From NCBI RefSeq assembly GCF_013337285.1, contig NZ_SUPW01000008.1, forward strand, positions 62,001-126,000: 64,000 bases of DNA, written 5' to 3'. Each line of letters begins with the position of its first letter. Position 1 is the first letter of the stretch. The notes under the pieces were generated by a model. It searched no databases, was not told where the DNA came from, and was given only the letters and a program-made list of their open reading frames with translations. The translations under genes were made by a program, and so were the position numbers. Source of the DNA: Agrobacterium tumefaciens (GTDB taxonomy: Bacteria > Pseudomonadota > Alphaproteobacteria > Rhizobiales > Rhizobiaceae). This document shows, one piece after another, positions 19,029-27,215 of the stretch.

Positions 19029-20003
19029 TTATTTGATGGCGCGGATGGCGTCCCAGTCGGCCTTTTCGTAGCCGAAGTCTTCAAGCTTCACCTTTTCGAT
19101 GACGTTTTTCTCGAAGTCGGCCTTGTCCACCTCGGCGACAGTGATGCCCTTGGATTTGAACTCGTCGACCAGCGCCTTTTCACGGGCTTCGATCGTCTTC
19201 GTCGTGCGGGCCGCCGCTTCCTGCATCACCTCGGTGAAGATTTTCTTGTCTTCATCCGAAAGGCTCGCCCAGCGGGTTTTCGAGACGAGGGTGTTGAGGT
19301 GATCGACGATGTGGCCCGTCAGAACGATGTTCTTCTGGACTTCGTAGAATTTCTTCGCCTCGATCGTCGTCAACGGGTTTTCCTGCGCCTCGACGGTGCC
19401 GTTCTGAAGAGCCAGATAGACTTCAGCAAAGGCGATCGGCGTCGTGTTGGCGCCGCAGGCGCGCGGCATGGCCAGATAAGCCGGAACGTCGGGAACGCGC
19501 ATTTTCAGGCCGGCCATGTCACCGCATTTTTCAATCGGCCGGTTGGATGTGGTGTGGCGCGTCCCATAATAGCTGACGGCGACGATGTGGTTGCCGGTCT
19601 TGTCCTCGTAGCCCTTGGCGAGCTTCTTGAAGACATCGCTTTTGGTATAGGAGATCAGATGACCGGGATCGCGGAAGATATAGGGAAAATAGGTGACGCC
19701 GATGGGCTTGTGATCGCGTGCGGCGAAGCTTGAACCCGAAATGATGATGTCAACCGTGCCGAGCTTCAGGCCCTGGTTGATATCGGCCTCCTTGCCCAGC
19801 TGAGACGCCGGGAAAACGTCGATCTTGTAGCGGCCGTCTGTCCGCTTGGCGATCTCTTCGGCGGCCCACACCGAATCCGTGTGGAACGGCTCCGAGGTCT
19901 CATAGACATGCGCCCATTTGAGCGCGGTTTGCGCCTGCGCCGCCATGGCCGAAAGCAGGATGGCAGCGGTTGCACCCATTAAAGTCGACAATCTGATTTT
20001 CAT
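19029..20003 (-). CDS. TRAP transporter substrate-binding protein (DctP)
   Basis: 324-residue periplasmic binding protein. A Sec signal (MKIRLSTLMGATAAILLSAM, cleavage after AAQAQ) precedes the DctP domain, with the family segments FPYIFRDPGHLISY, CGDMAGLKMRVPDVP, FAEVYLALQNGTVEAQENP and VDEFKSKG. The arginine in KMRVPD is the usual carboxylate clamp of this family, supporting an acid substrate. A strong GGAGGAG precedes the ATG. It is the first gene after the GntR regulator and before dctQ, dctM, idnD-like and uxuA, which points to a uronate or aldonate ligand. Confidence 0.95.
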   Translation of the reverse strand: MKIRLSTLMGATAAILLSAMAAQAQTALKWAHVYETSEPFHTDSVWAAEEIAKRTDGRYKIDVFPASQLGKEADINQGLKLGTVDIIISGSSFAARDHKPIGVTYFPYIFRDPGHLISYTKSDVFKKLAKGYEDKTGNHIVAVSYYGTRHTTSNRPIEKCGDMAGLKMRVPDVPAYLAMPRACGANTTPIAFAEVYLALQNGTVEAQENPLTTIEAKKFYEVQKNIVLTGHIVDHLNTLVSKTRWASLSDEDKKIFTEVMQEAAARTTKTIEAREKALVDEFKSKGITVAEVDKADFEKNVIEKVKLEDFGYEKADWDAIRAIK

Positions 20004-20064
20004 TCTTAACTCCTCCCGAATTAAAGCCAGATTTCTGTTTGTCCGTCACCGGTTGCGGCAACGG

Positions 20065-20781
20065 TCACTCTTCTCCGATCGTTTCCTCCCCGAAACTCTC
20101 GGAAAATCTCTTTTGCGACAGCGTCAGATGCTGTCGCATCGCCTCGCGCGCGCCTTCCGGGTCATTTGCCGCGATCGCGTCGCGGATCACCCGATGTTCC
20201 TGCACGGCGAGGATCCAGGTATGCGGTCCCTCGAAATAGCTGGCGAGCTTTTCGAAATAGGGTGAAAGGCTGCGCTCGTCATAGATCAGGCCGGTAAAGC
20301 GATTGAGCGTCGAATTGCCGATGATATCGGCGATAGCGGTGTGAAAGGCGCGGTCGAGATTGAGGGCCTGCGGCGAATTATCGAGCGCGCCGGCCATGCG
20401 TTCGATGATGTCGTCGAGCTTGACGATGAATTCCGGTGTGGCGAGCCTTGCGGCCTCTTCCGCAATAGCGCTTTCGATGATGCAGCGCGCCTGCAGGATT
20501 TCGAACGGACCATGCGCATCCGGCAGAGGCGGCTTTTGCGTGTCCGGTTTGCGCGATGCGTTTACATAGACGCCCGAACCCATGCGGATGTGGATATGGC
20601 CTTCCACTTCCAGCACGATCAACGCTTCCCGCACTGTCGGGCGGGATACGCCGAAGCGTTCTGCAAGGTCGCGTTCCGCCGGGAGGCGCTGACCATCCGT
20701 CAGTTCCCCGCTCTCGATGAGCAAGCGAATTTGTTCCGCGACCAGCCGGTAAAGGCGGCGCGGCTCCAGAGCCACAAACAT
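20065..20781 (-). CDS. GntR-family (FadR/UxuR-type) regulator of the uxuA-TRAP operon
   Basis: 238-residue regulator with an N-terminal GntR winged HTH (LYRLVAEQIRLLIESGEL, LPAERDLAERFGVSRPTVREAL) and an FCD effector domain (FHTAIADIIGNSTLNRF, WILAVQEHRVIRDAIAANDPE). The histidines in the latter usually bind metal and an organic acid. The frame is open to 20928, but ATG 20781 is preceded by GGGAGGG and fits the HTH start. A perfect GGTAAGA-N3-TCTTACC palindrome lies 42 bases upstream, so autoregulation is likely. It heads the row of TRAP, idnD-like and uxuA genes and probably represses them until a uronate is present. Confidence 0.92.
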   Translation of the reverse strand: MFVALEPRRLYRLVAEQIRLLIESGELTDGQRLPAERDLAERFGVSRPTVREALIVLEVEGHIHIRMGSGVYVNASRKPDTQKPPLPDAHGPFEILQARCIIESAIAEEAARLATPEFIVKLDDIIERMAGALDNSPQALNLDRAFHTAIADIIGNSTLNRFTGLIYDERSLSPYFEKLASYFEGPHTWILAVQEHRVIRDAIAANDPEGAREAMRQHLTLSQKRFSESFGEETIGEE

Positions 20782-20822
20782 GATACCCTCCCAGCGCGAA
20801 GGTCTCCCCCCATCGCGCAAGC

Positions 20823-20839
20823 GGTAAGATTGTCTTACC
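20823..20839. promoter_or_regulatory. Perfect palindromic operator of the GntR regulator
   Basis: GGTAAGATTGTCTTACC consists of 7-bp perfect arms around TTG. FadR-subfamily proteins bind this kind of short dyad. It sits just upstream of the GntR start and is the only clear dyad in that gap. Confidence 0.7.
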
Positions 20840-20987
20840 AATTTCATTAGGGAACATTTATGCGGTGCTGTCAATCGGACCGTGAGTGGAAAATTGCGTT
20901 GCTCCAGATCGAAGGATGTAAGAAGCAAGAAACGGGTGGAGACGAACGCGCTTTAGTGGTTTTCTGTGAGGCGTTAGGAGAAATGCA

Positions 20988-21860
20988 ATGAACGCCAACA
21001 TCATGCTGAATGAAGACATCACCCCCATTGGAACCGATTACGAGACGGTGCGCGGGGTTATCGAGCTTTTGACGCTGGATTATCGCGAGCAACCCTCCCT
21101 CGAAGCCATTGCCGCAAGGCTCGGCCAGTCGCCGACGCAATTGCAGAAAACCTTCACCCGTTGGGCGGGACTTTCGCCCAAGGCTTTCCTGCAGGCAGTG
21201 ACGCTCGATCATGCCAAGAGGTTGCTGCGCGAGGAAGATCTGCCGCTGCTCGAAACCTCGATCGAGGTCGGCATGTCGGGGCCGGGCCGCCTGCACGATC
21301 TGTTCGTCACCCATGAGGCCATGTCACCCGGCGAATGGAAGGCCAAAGGCGGCGGGCTGACGATCCGTTATGGTTTCCACGCCTCGCCCTTCGGCCTTGC
21401 ATTGGTCATGGTGACGGATCGCGGCCTTGCCGGCTGCGCTTTTGCCGATCCGGGCGAAGAAAGAGCCTGTTTCGAGGATATGGCCGGCCGCTGGCCGAAT
21501 GCCGATTATGTCGAAGATCGCGAGACGACCGCGCCTTACGCCGCCCGCATTTTCGAGCCGTCTTTGTGGGCGGCGGACAGGCCGCTGCGTGTCGTGTTGC
21601 TCGGCACGGATTTTCAGGTGCGGGTGTGGGAAAGCCTGCTGAAAATCCCGATGGGCCGCGCCGTCACTTATTCGCATATTGCCTGCGATATCGGCCAGCC
21701 CACCGCATCCCGCGCCGTGGGTGCAGCAGTCGGCGCCAACCCGGTCTCCTTCGTCGTCCCCTGCCACCGCGCCGTTGGCAAAAGCGGGGCGCTGACGGGT
21801 TATCACTGGGGGTTGACCCGCAAGCGGGCGATGCTTGGTTGGGAGACGGGTAAGGTTTGA
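20988..21860 (+). CDS. HTH / O6-methylguanine-DNA methyltransferase fusion (Ada-like)
   Basis: 290-residue bifunctional protein: an AraC-type HTH (about residues 20-115; EAIAARLGQSPTQLQKTF, FVTHEAMSPGEWK) joined to a methylated-DNA-cysteine S-methyltransferase. The active-site motif VVPCHRAVG is at about residue 256, preceded by IPMGRAVTYSHIA and AVGAAVGANP. Unlike Ada it lacks the N-terminal zinc methyl-phosphotriester domain. It should remove alkyl groups from O6-guanine suicidally and may bind DNA as a regulator or targeting element. TAGGAG precedes the ATG. It stands alone. Confidence 0.92.
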   Translation: MNANIMLNEDITPIGTDYETVRGVIELLTLDYREQPSLEAIAARLGQSPTQLQKTFTRWAGLSPKAFLQAVTLDHAKRLLREEDLPLLETSIEVGMSGPGRLHDLFVTHEAMSPGEWKAKGGGLTIRYGFHASPFGLALVMVTDRGLAGCAFADPGEERACFEDMAGRWPNADYVEDRETTAPYAARIFEPSLWAADRPLRVVLLGTDFQVRVWESLLKIPMGRAVTYSHIACDIGQPTASRAVGAAVGANPVSFVVPCHRAVGKSGALTGYHWGLTRKRAMLGWETGKV

Positions 21861-21938
21861 GCGGGTTGGATTGTCTTTATTGTGTCTGGCTTGGCCTCTT
21901 TGACCCCGGTTTGTATTGACAGGCTTCTTCATACGCGA

Positions 21939-22012
21939 CGTCATCCTCGGGCTTGACCCGAGGACCCATGTCCCACCGCTTGTGGATCCTCGCCTCAAGG
22001 GCGAGGATGACG
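21939..22012. repeat. Palindromic GGGCTTGACCCGAGGA-type intergenic repeat
   Basis: Outer arms CGTCATCCTCG and CGAGGATGACG enclose inner dyads CTCGGGCTTGACCCGAG and CCTCGCCTCAAGGGCGAGG. A degenerate relative is at 33081-33166. Sequences of this type are common between genes in Rhizobiales. It lies between the convergent MGMT and SorC genes. Confidence 0.8.
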
Positions 22013-22092
22013 GTGGAGGGACAAGGCTGGCGTTGGGGGTGGCGAGCGGTGTCCTGCGAATGGCCTGCCGCCCGTAAATGGCCTGATGCAGC

Positions 22093-23091
22093 CTAAACCA
22101 GTTCCATCAACGCCCGCGCCGCCGCCTCATCCGTGATCAGCGTGTTGCAGCCGGTGCGTTTGATGGTGGCGCGAATGGCGATGGCGCGATGGGCGCCGCC
22201 GGAGGCGAGAACGATGTGTTTGGCCTTGCGCAGCGTATCGAGATCGATCGCCATGGCACGCTGGTTGATGGGGTGATCGACCGAGCGGCCTTCCGCATCG
22301 ATGAAGTTGAACATCGTATCGCAGACGCAGCCGGCATCGATGAGTTCCCGCAACGTCTCCTTCGAAATGAAGCCTTCCGACAGCGAGGTGGAGTGCGGGC
22401 CGATATCGCCACAGGAGACGATGGCGATATCCAGTGTCTCGGCCAGATCGTAGAGCGTGGCAAGCCCGCATTTTTCGATCAGCGCCCGTTTGGTCTCGAC
22501 GGAATCCACCAGCAGCGGGGCGAGAAACATGTAACATTCTGCGCCGAGCGCGCTTGCCAGCCGCCAGGTGTAATCGAGCGGGTTGGTCTGGTGCACGGCG
22601 ACGATACCGCCGAGCAGCGAGACGACCTTACAGTTTTCCCGGCGCGGCGGGCGAAAGCTGGAAAGCGAGGCGGTCATGGTGCGGCCCCAGCCGACACCGA
22701 TGGTGGCGCCGTTCGGCACCGCTTCGGAGAGAAACTGCCCAAGCGCCAGACCCACGGCCTTGGCCGTGCCTTCGGCGCTGGTCTTGCCAGAAGATTGGCC
22801 GGGGGAGGGAATGATCACCGCCTCATCCAGCCCGTAAGCCGCCTCCAGCTGGCCGGCCAGTGCAACGAAATCCTCGATCCCCTCGTTGATCCAGATCTGC
22901 ACTTCCGAGCGCTTCATCGCTTCGTCCAGAAGCCGGATGACGGTGGAGCGGCTGATGCCGAGTTTCTCGGCAACATCTTTCTGGGTCATGCCCTGGTTAT
23001 AATAGAGCCATGCGGCGCGCAGCCGCAGAGACGCCGCTTCCGAATAGGCCGTATGGGTTTCTCTTCTCAGTTTCGCCACGGTTTCCGCCAT
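22093..23091 (-). CDS. SorC/DeoR-type sugar-binding transcriptional regulator
   Basis: 332-residue regulator with an N-terminal HTH (AAWLYYNQGMTQKDVAEKLGISRSTVIRLL) and a SorC sugar-binding domain (IGVGWGRTM, VVSLLGGIV, LAPLLVDS, SCGDIGP, LASGGAHRAIAI). Members sense phosphorylated sugars or polyols and regulate their uptake or metabolism. It is divergent from transaldolase, so it may control that gene. A TTGCG-N3-CGCAA dyad lies upstream of its start. The spacing of AAGGA to the ATG is short, so the exact start is uncertain; GTG 23079 is an alternative. Confidence 0.88.
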   Translation of the reverse strand: MAETVAKLRRETHTAYSEAASLRLRAAWLYYNQGMTQKDVAEKLGISRSTVIRLLDEAMKRSEVQIWINEGIEDFVALAGQLEAAYGLDEAVIIPSPGQSSGKTSAEGTAKAVGLALGQFLSEAVPNGATIGVGWGRTMTASLSSFRPPRRENCKVVSLLGGIVAVHQTNPLDYTWRLASALGAECYMFLAPLLVDSVETKRALIEKCGLATLYDLAETLDIAIVSCGDIGPHSTSLSEGFISKETLRELIDAGCVCDTMFNFIDAEGRSVDHPINQRAMAIDLDTLRKAKHIVLASGGAHRAIAIRATIKRTGCNTLITDEAAARALMELV

Positions 23092-23135
23092 TCCTTATGT
23101 GCGGCCGAGTATCGCAGGCGTGAAACTTATGTCAA

Positions 23136-23148
23136 TTGCGATGCGCAA
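23136..23148. promoter_or_regulatory. Candidate SorC operator
   Basis: TTGCGATGCGCAA is a perfect 5-bp dyad with a 3-bp spacer, in the 195-bp region between the divergent SorC-type regulator and transaldolase. It lies 45 bp upstream of the regulator start. Confidence 0.4.
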
Positions 23149-23286
23149 ATGTCTTGACTTTTGGCCCTGTCGCTTGCGATAGTCGGAGCCGGACAGAACC
23201 GCGATTTCGGCCTTGGGCGCACCCATGGTGCGGGAACGAAAAGACGGCTTGGCAAGTTTTGAAGAGATCATGAAGGATCATTCGGT

Positions 23287-24252
23287 ATGACGTCTAAACT
23301 CGAACAACTTCGCGCCATCACAACAGTTGTTGCCGATACCGGCGATATCGAGGCGGTTGCGCGCCTGAAGCCGGTGGATTGCACCACCAACCCCACCATC
23401 GTTCTCAAAGCACTCGGCACACCGGCCTTTGCGGATGCGGTGAAAGAAGCCGTCGCATGGGGCAAGAAGCAGGGCGGCCAGTCCGACGCCGTTGTCGCAG
23501 CCGTTGCTGACCGTCTCGCCATTTCCGTGGGTGCGGCTCTCGCTGGTCTCGTTCCCGGCCGCGTCTCCACCGAAGTGGATGCCGACCTCTCTTTCGATAC
23601 GCAGGCCTCCATCGCCAAGGCGCATCAGATCATCGCGTCCTATAAGGAGCGCGGCATCGAGCGTGAACGCATCCTCATCAAACTCGCCTCCACCTGGGAA
23701 GGCATCAAGGCGGCTGAGGTTCTGCAGTCCGAAGGCATCGACTGCAACCTGACGCTGCTGTTCTCGCAGGCTCAGGCAATTGCCTGCGCGGAGGCCAAGG
23801 CCTTCCTCATCTCGCCCTTCGTTGGCCGTATCCTCGACTGGTACAAGAAGTCGACCGGCGAGACCTACACTGCCGAAACCGATCCGGGCGTCGTGTCCGT
23901 GCGCAGCATCTATAATTATTACAAGGCCAACGGCATCAATACCGTCGTGATGGGCGCGTCCTTCCGCAACGTCGGCGAAATCGAAGCGCTGGCCGGTTGT
24001 GACCGGTTGACGATCAGCCCGGCGCTGCTGGAAGAGCTGGACAAGGACACCGGCACGCTGGTGCGCCAGCTTTCGCCTGATAATGCCAAGCCGGCGCCGC
24101 TGGAATCGCTCGACGAAAAGGCGTTCCGCTGGGCGATGAACGAGGATGCGATGGCCACCGAGAAGCTGTCGGAAGGCATCCGTCTGTTCGCCAAGGATCT
24201 GGTGTCGCTGCGCGACATGGTTCGCAAGGAACTGACGCTGGCTGCCGCCTGA
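23287..24252 (+). CDS. tal: Transaldolase
   Basis: 321-residue enzyme of the non-oxidative pentose phosphate pathway, transferring dihydroxyacetone units between sugar phosphates. The N-terminus ([32 protein letters not shown]), Schiff-base lysine segment [16 protein letters not shown], and [17 protein letters not shown] and [13 protein letters not shown] are diagnostic of the TalB-type long transaldolase. The length matches (about 317 residues). It is convergent with an IclR gene, with hairpins between them, and divergent from the SorC regulator. It would link xylose use (xylA/xylB at 44.6-47.7 kb) to glycolysis. Confidence 0.97.
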   Translation: MTSKLEQLRAITTVVADTGDIEAVARLKPVDCTTNPTIVLKALGTPAFADAVKEAVAWGKKQGGQSDAVVAAVADRLAISVGAALAGLVPGRVSTEVDADLSFDTQASIAKAHQIIASYKERGIERERILIKLASTWEGIKAAEVLQSEGIDCNLTLLFSQAQAIACAEAKAFLISPFVGRILDWYKKSTGETYTAETDPGVVSVRSIYNYYKANGINTVVMGASFRNVGEIEALAGCDRLTISPALLEELDKDTGTLVRQLSPDNAKPAPLESLDEKAFRWAMNEDAMATEKLSEGIRLFAKDLVSLRDMVRKELTLAAA

Positions 24253-24259
24253 TAAAAAA

Positions 24260-24351
24260 AAGGGGAACAATCCACGTTCCCCTTGCGTTTACACAGCATA
24301 AATCTCCAGTCACTCAAAACGCGATCGGGCCCCTGCCGGTCGCGTTTTTTT
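24260..24351. terminator. Two-hairpin bidirectional terminator between tal and iclR
   Basis: Hairpin 1: AAGGGGAAC (24260-24268) with GTTCCCCTT (24276-24284), preceded by an A-run that gives Ts for minus-strand transcripts. Hairpin 2: AAAACGCGA (24316-24324) with TCGCGTTTT (24340-24348) followed by a T-run, terminating tal. Confidence 0.8.
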
Positions 24352-24358
24352 GTGCGTT

Positions 24359-25132
24359 TCAGTCGTGTCCGTTTCCTGTCGCCACTTCGGAGATGCGCTT
24401 TGCCGCATCGCGGATCAGCGCCTCGCAGGCCTCGCGGGTCGGGGCCTTGCCGCCGAGCGGTGTGATATAGGGGCAGGTAATGACGGCAAGGGCGGTGCCG
24501 TCCAGCGTCAGCACCGGGGCGGAAATATTGCGCACGCCGGCGGTCTGAAGACTGTCCATGGATTCGAAACCGTTGCTGCGCACTTGCCGCAGCCGTTCGT
24601 CAAGGTCTTGAGGCACGGTTTCGCCGCTGCCGCGCACCTGCTCGGTGATCATGATCTGGCGTTGCGCTTCTGTCTGGAAGGCCAGCAGCACATGGCCGGA
24701 ACCGGTGTGGAACAGGCTCATCTGCGCGCCCACGCGCAGGGACATGGCCCAATAGGTGGAGGATTCCTGCTGGGCGATGACGACGACGCTACCTCGATCG
24801 TAAACGGCCAGATGGCAGGCCTGCTGGGCGCTGGCTGAAAAATCGCGCATCACGGGTGCAGCAAAGGAGACGAGGCGGCGGATCGGCGCATGGAAATGCG
24901 CCAGGCCGAACATTTTCAGCGTCAGCGAAAACCGGTCACCCTCAAGCCGCTGCACATAACCGCGGCGCACCAGCCGATCCAGCATGCGGTAAAGCTCGTT
25001 GGGGCTCTTGCCGACGGCCTTGGCGATCTCGATCTGCGTCAGCCCGCCATCGGTGCGGGCGAGAAGCTCGAGAATGTCCAGCCCCTTGTCGAGGGCGGGA
25101 GCGCGATATCGTTCGCTGTCGTCGTCGGTCAT
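24359..25132 (-). CDS. IclR-family transcriptional regulator
   Basis: 257-residue regulator with an N-terminal HTH (ALDKGLDILELLARTDGGLTQ, IAKAVGKSPNELYRMLDRLVRRGYV) and an IclR effector domain (QESSTYWAMSLRVGAQMSLFHTGSGHVLLAF; NISAPVLTLDGTALAVITCPY). GAGG precedes the ATG. It is divergent from the BDH2-like SDR at 25288. ATATGAAT is repeated at 25183 and 25201 in the shared promoter. It probably regulates that dehydrogenase; the effector is unknown. Confidence 0.9.
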   Translation of the reverse strand: MTDDDSERYRAPALDKGLDILELLARTDGGLTQIEIAKAVGKSPNELYRMLDRLVRRGYVQRLEGDRFSLTLKMFGLAHFHAPIRRLVSFAAPVMRDFSASAQQACHLAVYDRGSVVVIAQQESSTYWAMSLRVGAQMSLFHTGSGHVLLAFQTEAQRQIMITEQVRGSGETVPQDLDERLRQVRSNGFESMDSLQTAGVRNISAPVLTLDGTALAVITCPYITPLGGKAPTREACEALIRDAAKRISEVATGNGHD

Positions 25133-25287
25133 GGAGCCTCGATGCGTTTTGCGCGGTTACGGCGCAAGTTTGCTTGACGTTATATGAATACCGCGTTTAC
25201 ATATGAATTGTCGATCCATATTTGAGATCATCGAAATTCGGCGGCCTGAACCACGAAGGACGGGCGCGCTATAGCGGGAGGCTATTC

Positions 25288-26019
25288 ATGGTGCAGGATT
25301 TTAACGGCCGGACAGTGGTGATCACCGCCGCCGGTCAGGGTATCGGTCGGGCGACCGCCGAGCGGTTCATATCGCTCGGCGCGCGCGTCATTGCCACCGA
25401 TATCAATGAACAGGCCCTTTCCACCCTGAAGGGTGCGGAAACCCGCGTGCTGAACGTGCTTGATGGCAATGGCGTGAAGGATTTCGCCGCCGATATCGGC
25501 CATGCGGATGTACTGTTCAATTGCGCCGGTTTCGTTCATTCCGGCACCATTCTCGACTGCGAGGAAAAGGACTGGGATTTCTCCTTCGATCTCAACGCCA
25601 AGGCCATGTACCGCACCTGCCGCGCCTTCCTGCCCGGCATGCTGGAAAAGGGCAAGGGCGCAATCGTCAACATGTCGTCTGTCGCATCAAGCGTGAAGGG
25701 CGTGCCGAACCGTTTCGCTTATACCGCCTCCAAAGCGGCCGTCGTGGGTTTGACGAAGGCCATCGCCGCCGATTTCGTTACCAAGGGTATTCGCTGCAAC
25801 GCCATCTGCCCCGGCACGGTCGATAGCCCGTCCTTGCATGACCGCCTGCGCGCCACCGGCAATTACGAGCAGGCGCTCGCGGATTTCATTGCCCGCCAGC
25901 CGATGGGCCGCATCGCGACACCGGAAGAAATTGCCGCGCTCGTCACTTATCTTGCTTCAGATGAAGCAGGGTTCACCACCGGCCAGATCCATGTGATCGA
26001 TGGCGGCTGGACGGGCTGA
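25288..26019 (+). CDS. Short-chain dehydrogenase, BDH2/DHRS6-like
   Basis: 243-residue classical SDR. The cofactor motif is TAAGQGIGRA, with acidic TDIN after strand 2 (favours NAD), NCAG, catalytic Ser in NMSSVASSVKG and YTASK. From memory the sequence is strikingly like animal BDH2/DHRS6 (GFVHSGTILDCEEKDWDF, IRCNAICPGTVDSPSL), an enzyme reported to act on 3-hydroxybutyrate or 4-oxoproline. Bacterial relatives are also annotated as 2-keto-3-deoxy-L-fuconate dehydrogenase. ATG 25288 with GGGAGG upstream is preferred over the open-frame start at 25222. It is divergent from an IclR gene and followed by a strong terminator. Confidence 0.9.
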   Translation: MVQDFNGRTVVITAAGQGIGRATAERFISLGARVIATDINEQALSTLKGAETRVLNVLDGNGVKDFAADIGHADVLFNCAGFVHSGTILDCEEKDWDFSFDLNAKAMYRTCRAFLPGMLEKGKGAIVNMSSVASSVKGVPNRFAYTASKAAVVGLTKAIAADFVTKGIRCNAICPGTVDSPSLHDRLRATGNYEQALADFIARQPMGRIATPEEIAALVTYLASDEAGFTTGQIHVIDGGWTG

Positions 26020-26042
26020 GCTTTTTCAAGGGAAAGAAGAGA

Positions 26043-26074
26043 GGCGACCGGCGTAAAAGCCGGTCGCCTTTTTT
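26043..26074 (+). terminator. Rho-independent terminator after the SDR gene
   Basis: GGCGACCGGC (26043-26052) pairs perfectly with GCCGGTCGCC (26059-26068) around GTAAAA, followed by six Ts. It also lies just downstream of the minus-strand DUF1328 gene. Confidence 0.92.
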
Positions 26075-26077
26075 CAT

Positions 26078-26251
26078 TCAGACGACGGCGCTTCCGGCCA
26101 TCAGTGCAAGCACGAGGAAGACCAGGAAGATCACCACGGCGATGAAGAACAGGATTCGGGCCACGCCCGCCGCCGCTGCCGAAATGCCGGTAAAGCCGAA
26201 TACGCCCGCGATCAAAGAAATAACAAAGAAAATAAGAGCCCATTTCAGCAT
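26078..26251 (-). CDS. DUF1328/YtjA-family small membrane protein
   Basis: 57-residue protein of two hydrophobic helices. It begins [20 protein letters not shown], continues [19 protein letters not shown] and ends [10 protein letters not shown], which is the hallmark pattern of the YtjA/DUF1328 family. AGGGGAAG lies upstream of the ATG. Family members are inner-membrane proteins of unknown function, often induced in stationary phase or stress. It stands between the SDR gene and sitD, pointing away from the former, with no evident operon partner. Confidence 0.9.
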   Translation of the reverse strand: MLKWALIFFVISLIAGVFGFTGISAAAAGVARILFFIAVVIFLVFLVLALMAGSAVV

Positions 26252-26360
26252 GGAGCTTCCCCTTCTGCTTAATTTTCAAGAGTCTGCCACCTAGCAGCTG
26301 ACTCTCGAAAATGACGCGCAAAAGGCGAAAATGTTCCATGCGCCCGCAAAAATCGTTGTT

Positions 26361-27215
26361 TTAAATCCCTTTTTCAGCCGCCGCGTCGATCCGGCGGGCT
26401 TTCCAGGTGGTGCGGATGAAGGTGGCGACGAAAGCAAGGCTCATGAACAGCACGATGGTGGGGGCCGGCGCACTGTCGATCAGGAAGCTCAGCCATATGC
26501 CTGACAGTGATGAGACGACCGCCACCATGATGGCCACGACAAGCATGGCGGAAAAGCGCCGTGTCAGCAGGAAGGCGATGGCGCCGGGGGTAACCAGCAT
26601 GGCGACCGAGAGGATGATGCCCACCGCCTTCAGAGCGCCGACCACGGTGAGCGACAGAACCATCAGCAGACCATAGTGGAGAATGCGCACCGGCAGGCCG
26701 ATCGCCTTGGCATGTTGCGGATCGAAAGCATTGACCAGCAGATCCTTGCGCAGCAGACCAAGAAACAGCGTGGCGAAAAGCGCGATCAGGCCGGTCTCCA
26801 GCATGTCCGAGGGCGCAATGCCCAGCATGTCGCCGAAGAGGATGTGGTCCAGGTGCATGTCGCTCTGCACCTTCACGTAAAGCACCAGCCCCAGCCCGAA
26901 CATGCCGGAAAAGACGATGCCGAGCACCGTGTCTTCCTTTATGCGGCTGTTTTCCTTGATGAAACCGGTGCCGAGTGCGCAGATCATGCCGGCGATGAAA
27001 GCGCCAATGGACAGCGGAATTCCGACGATATAGGCAACCACCACGCCGGGCAACACGGCATGAGACACCGCATCCCCCATCAGCGACCAGCCCTTCAGCA
27101 CCAGAAAACAGGACAGCATCGCCATGGGCACCGCGATCATCAGGGTGATCACGAAGGCATATTGCATGAAGGGCAGCTGAAACGGCAGGATGGCGAGTTC
27201 GAGATAATCGCTCAT
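26361..27215 (-). CDS. sitD: Manganese/iron ABC transporter permease SitD
   Basis: 284-residue ABC-3 family permease with about eight helices. Typical segments are LKGWSLMGDAVSHAVLPGV, EDTVLGIVFSGMFGLGLVL and VGIILSVAMLVTPGAIAFLL. Its ATG overlaps the sitC stop (ATGA). It pairs with SitC to form the membrane channel for Mn(II) or Fe(II) import. Confidence 0.93.
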   Translation of the reverse strand: MSDYLELAILPFQLPFMQYAFVITLMIAVPMAMLSCFLVLKGWSLMGDAVSHAVLPGVVVAYIVGIPLSIGAFIAGMICALGTGFIKENSRIKEDTVLGIVFSGMFGLGLVLYVKVQSDMHLDHILFGDMLGIAPSDMLETGLIALFATLFLGLLRKDLLVNAFDPQHAKAIGLPVRILHYGLLMVLSLTVVGALKAVGIILSVAMLVTPGAIAFLLTRRFSAMLVVAIMVAVVSSLSGIWLSFLIDSAPAPTIVLFMSLAFVATFIRTTWKARRIDAAAEKGI

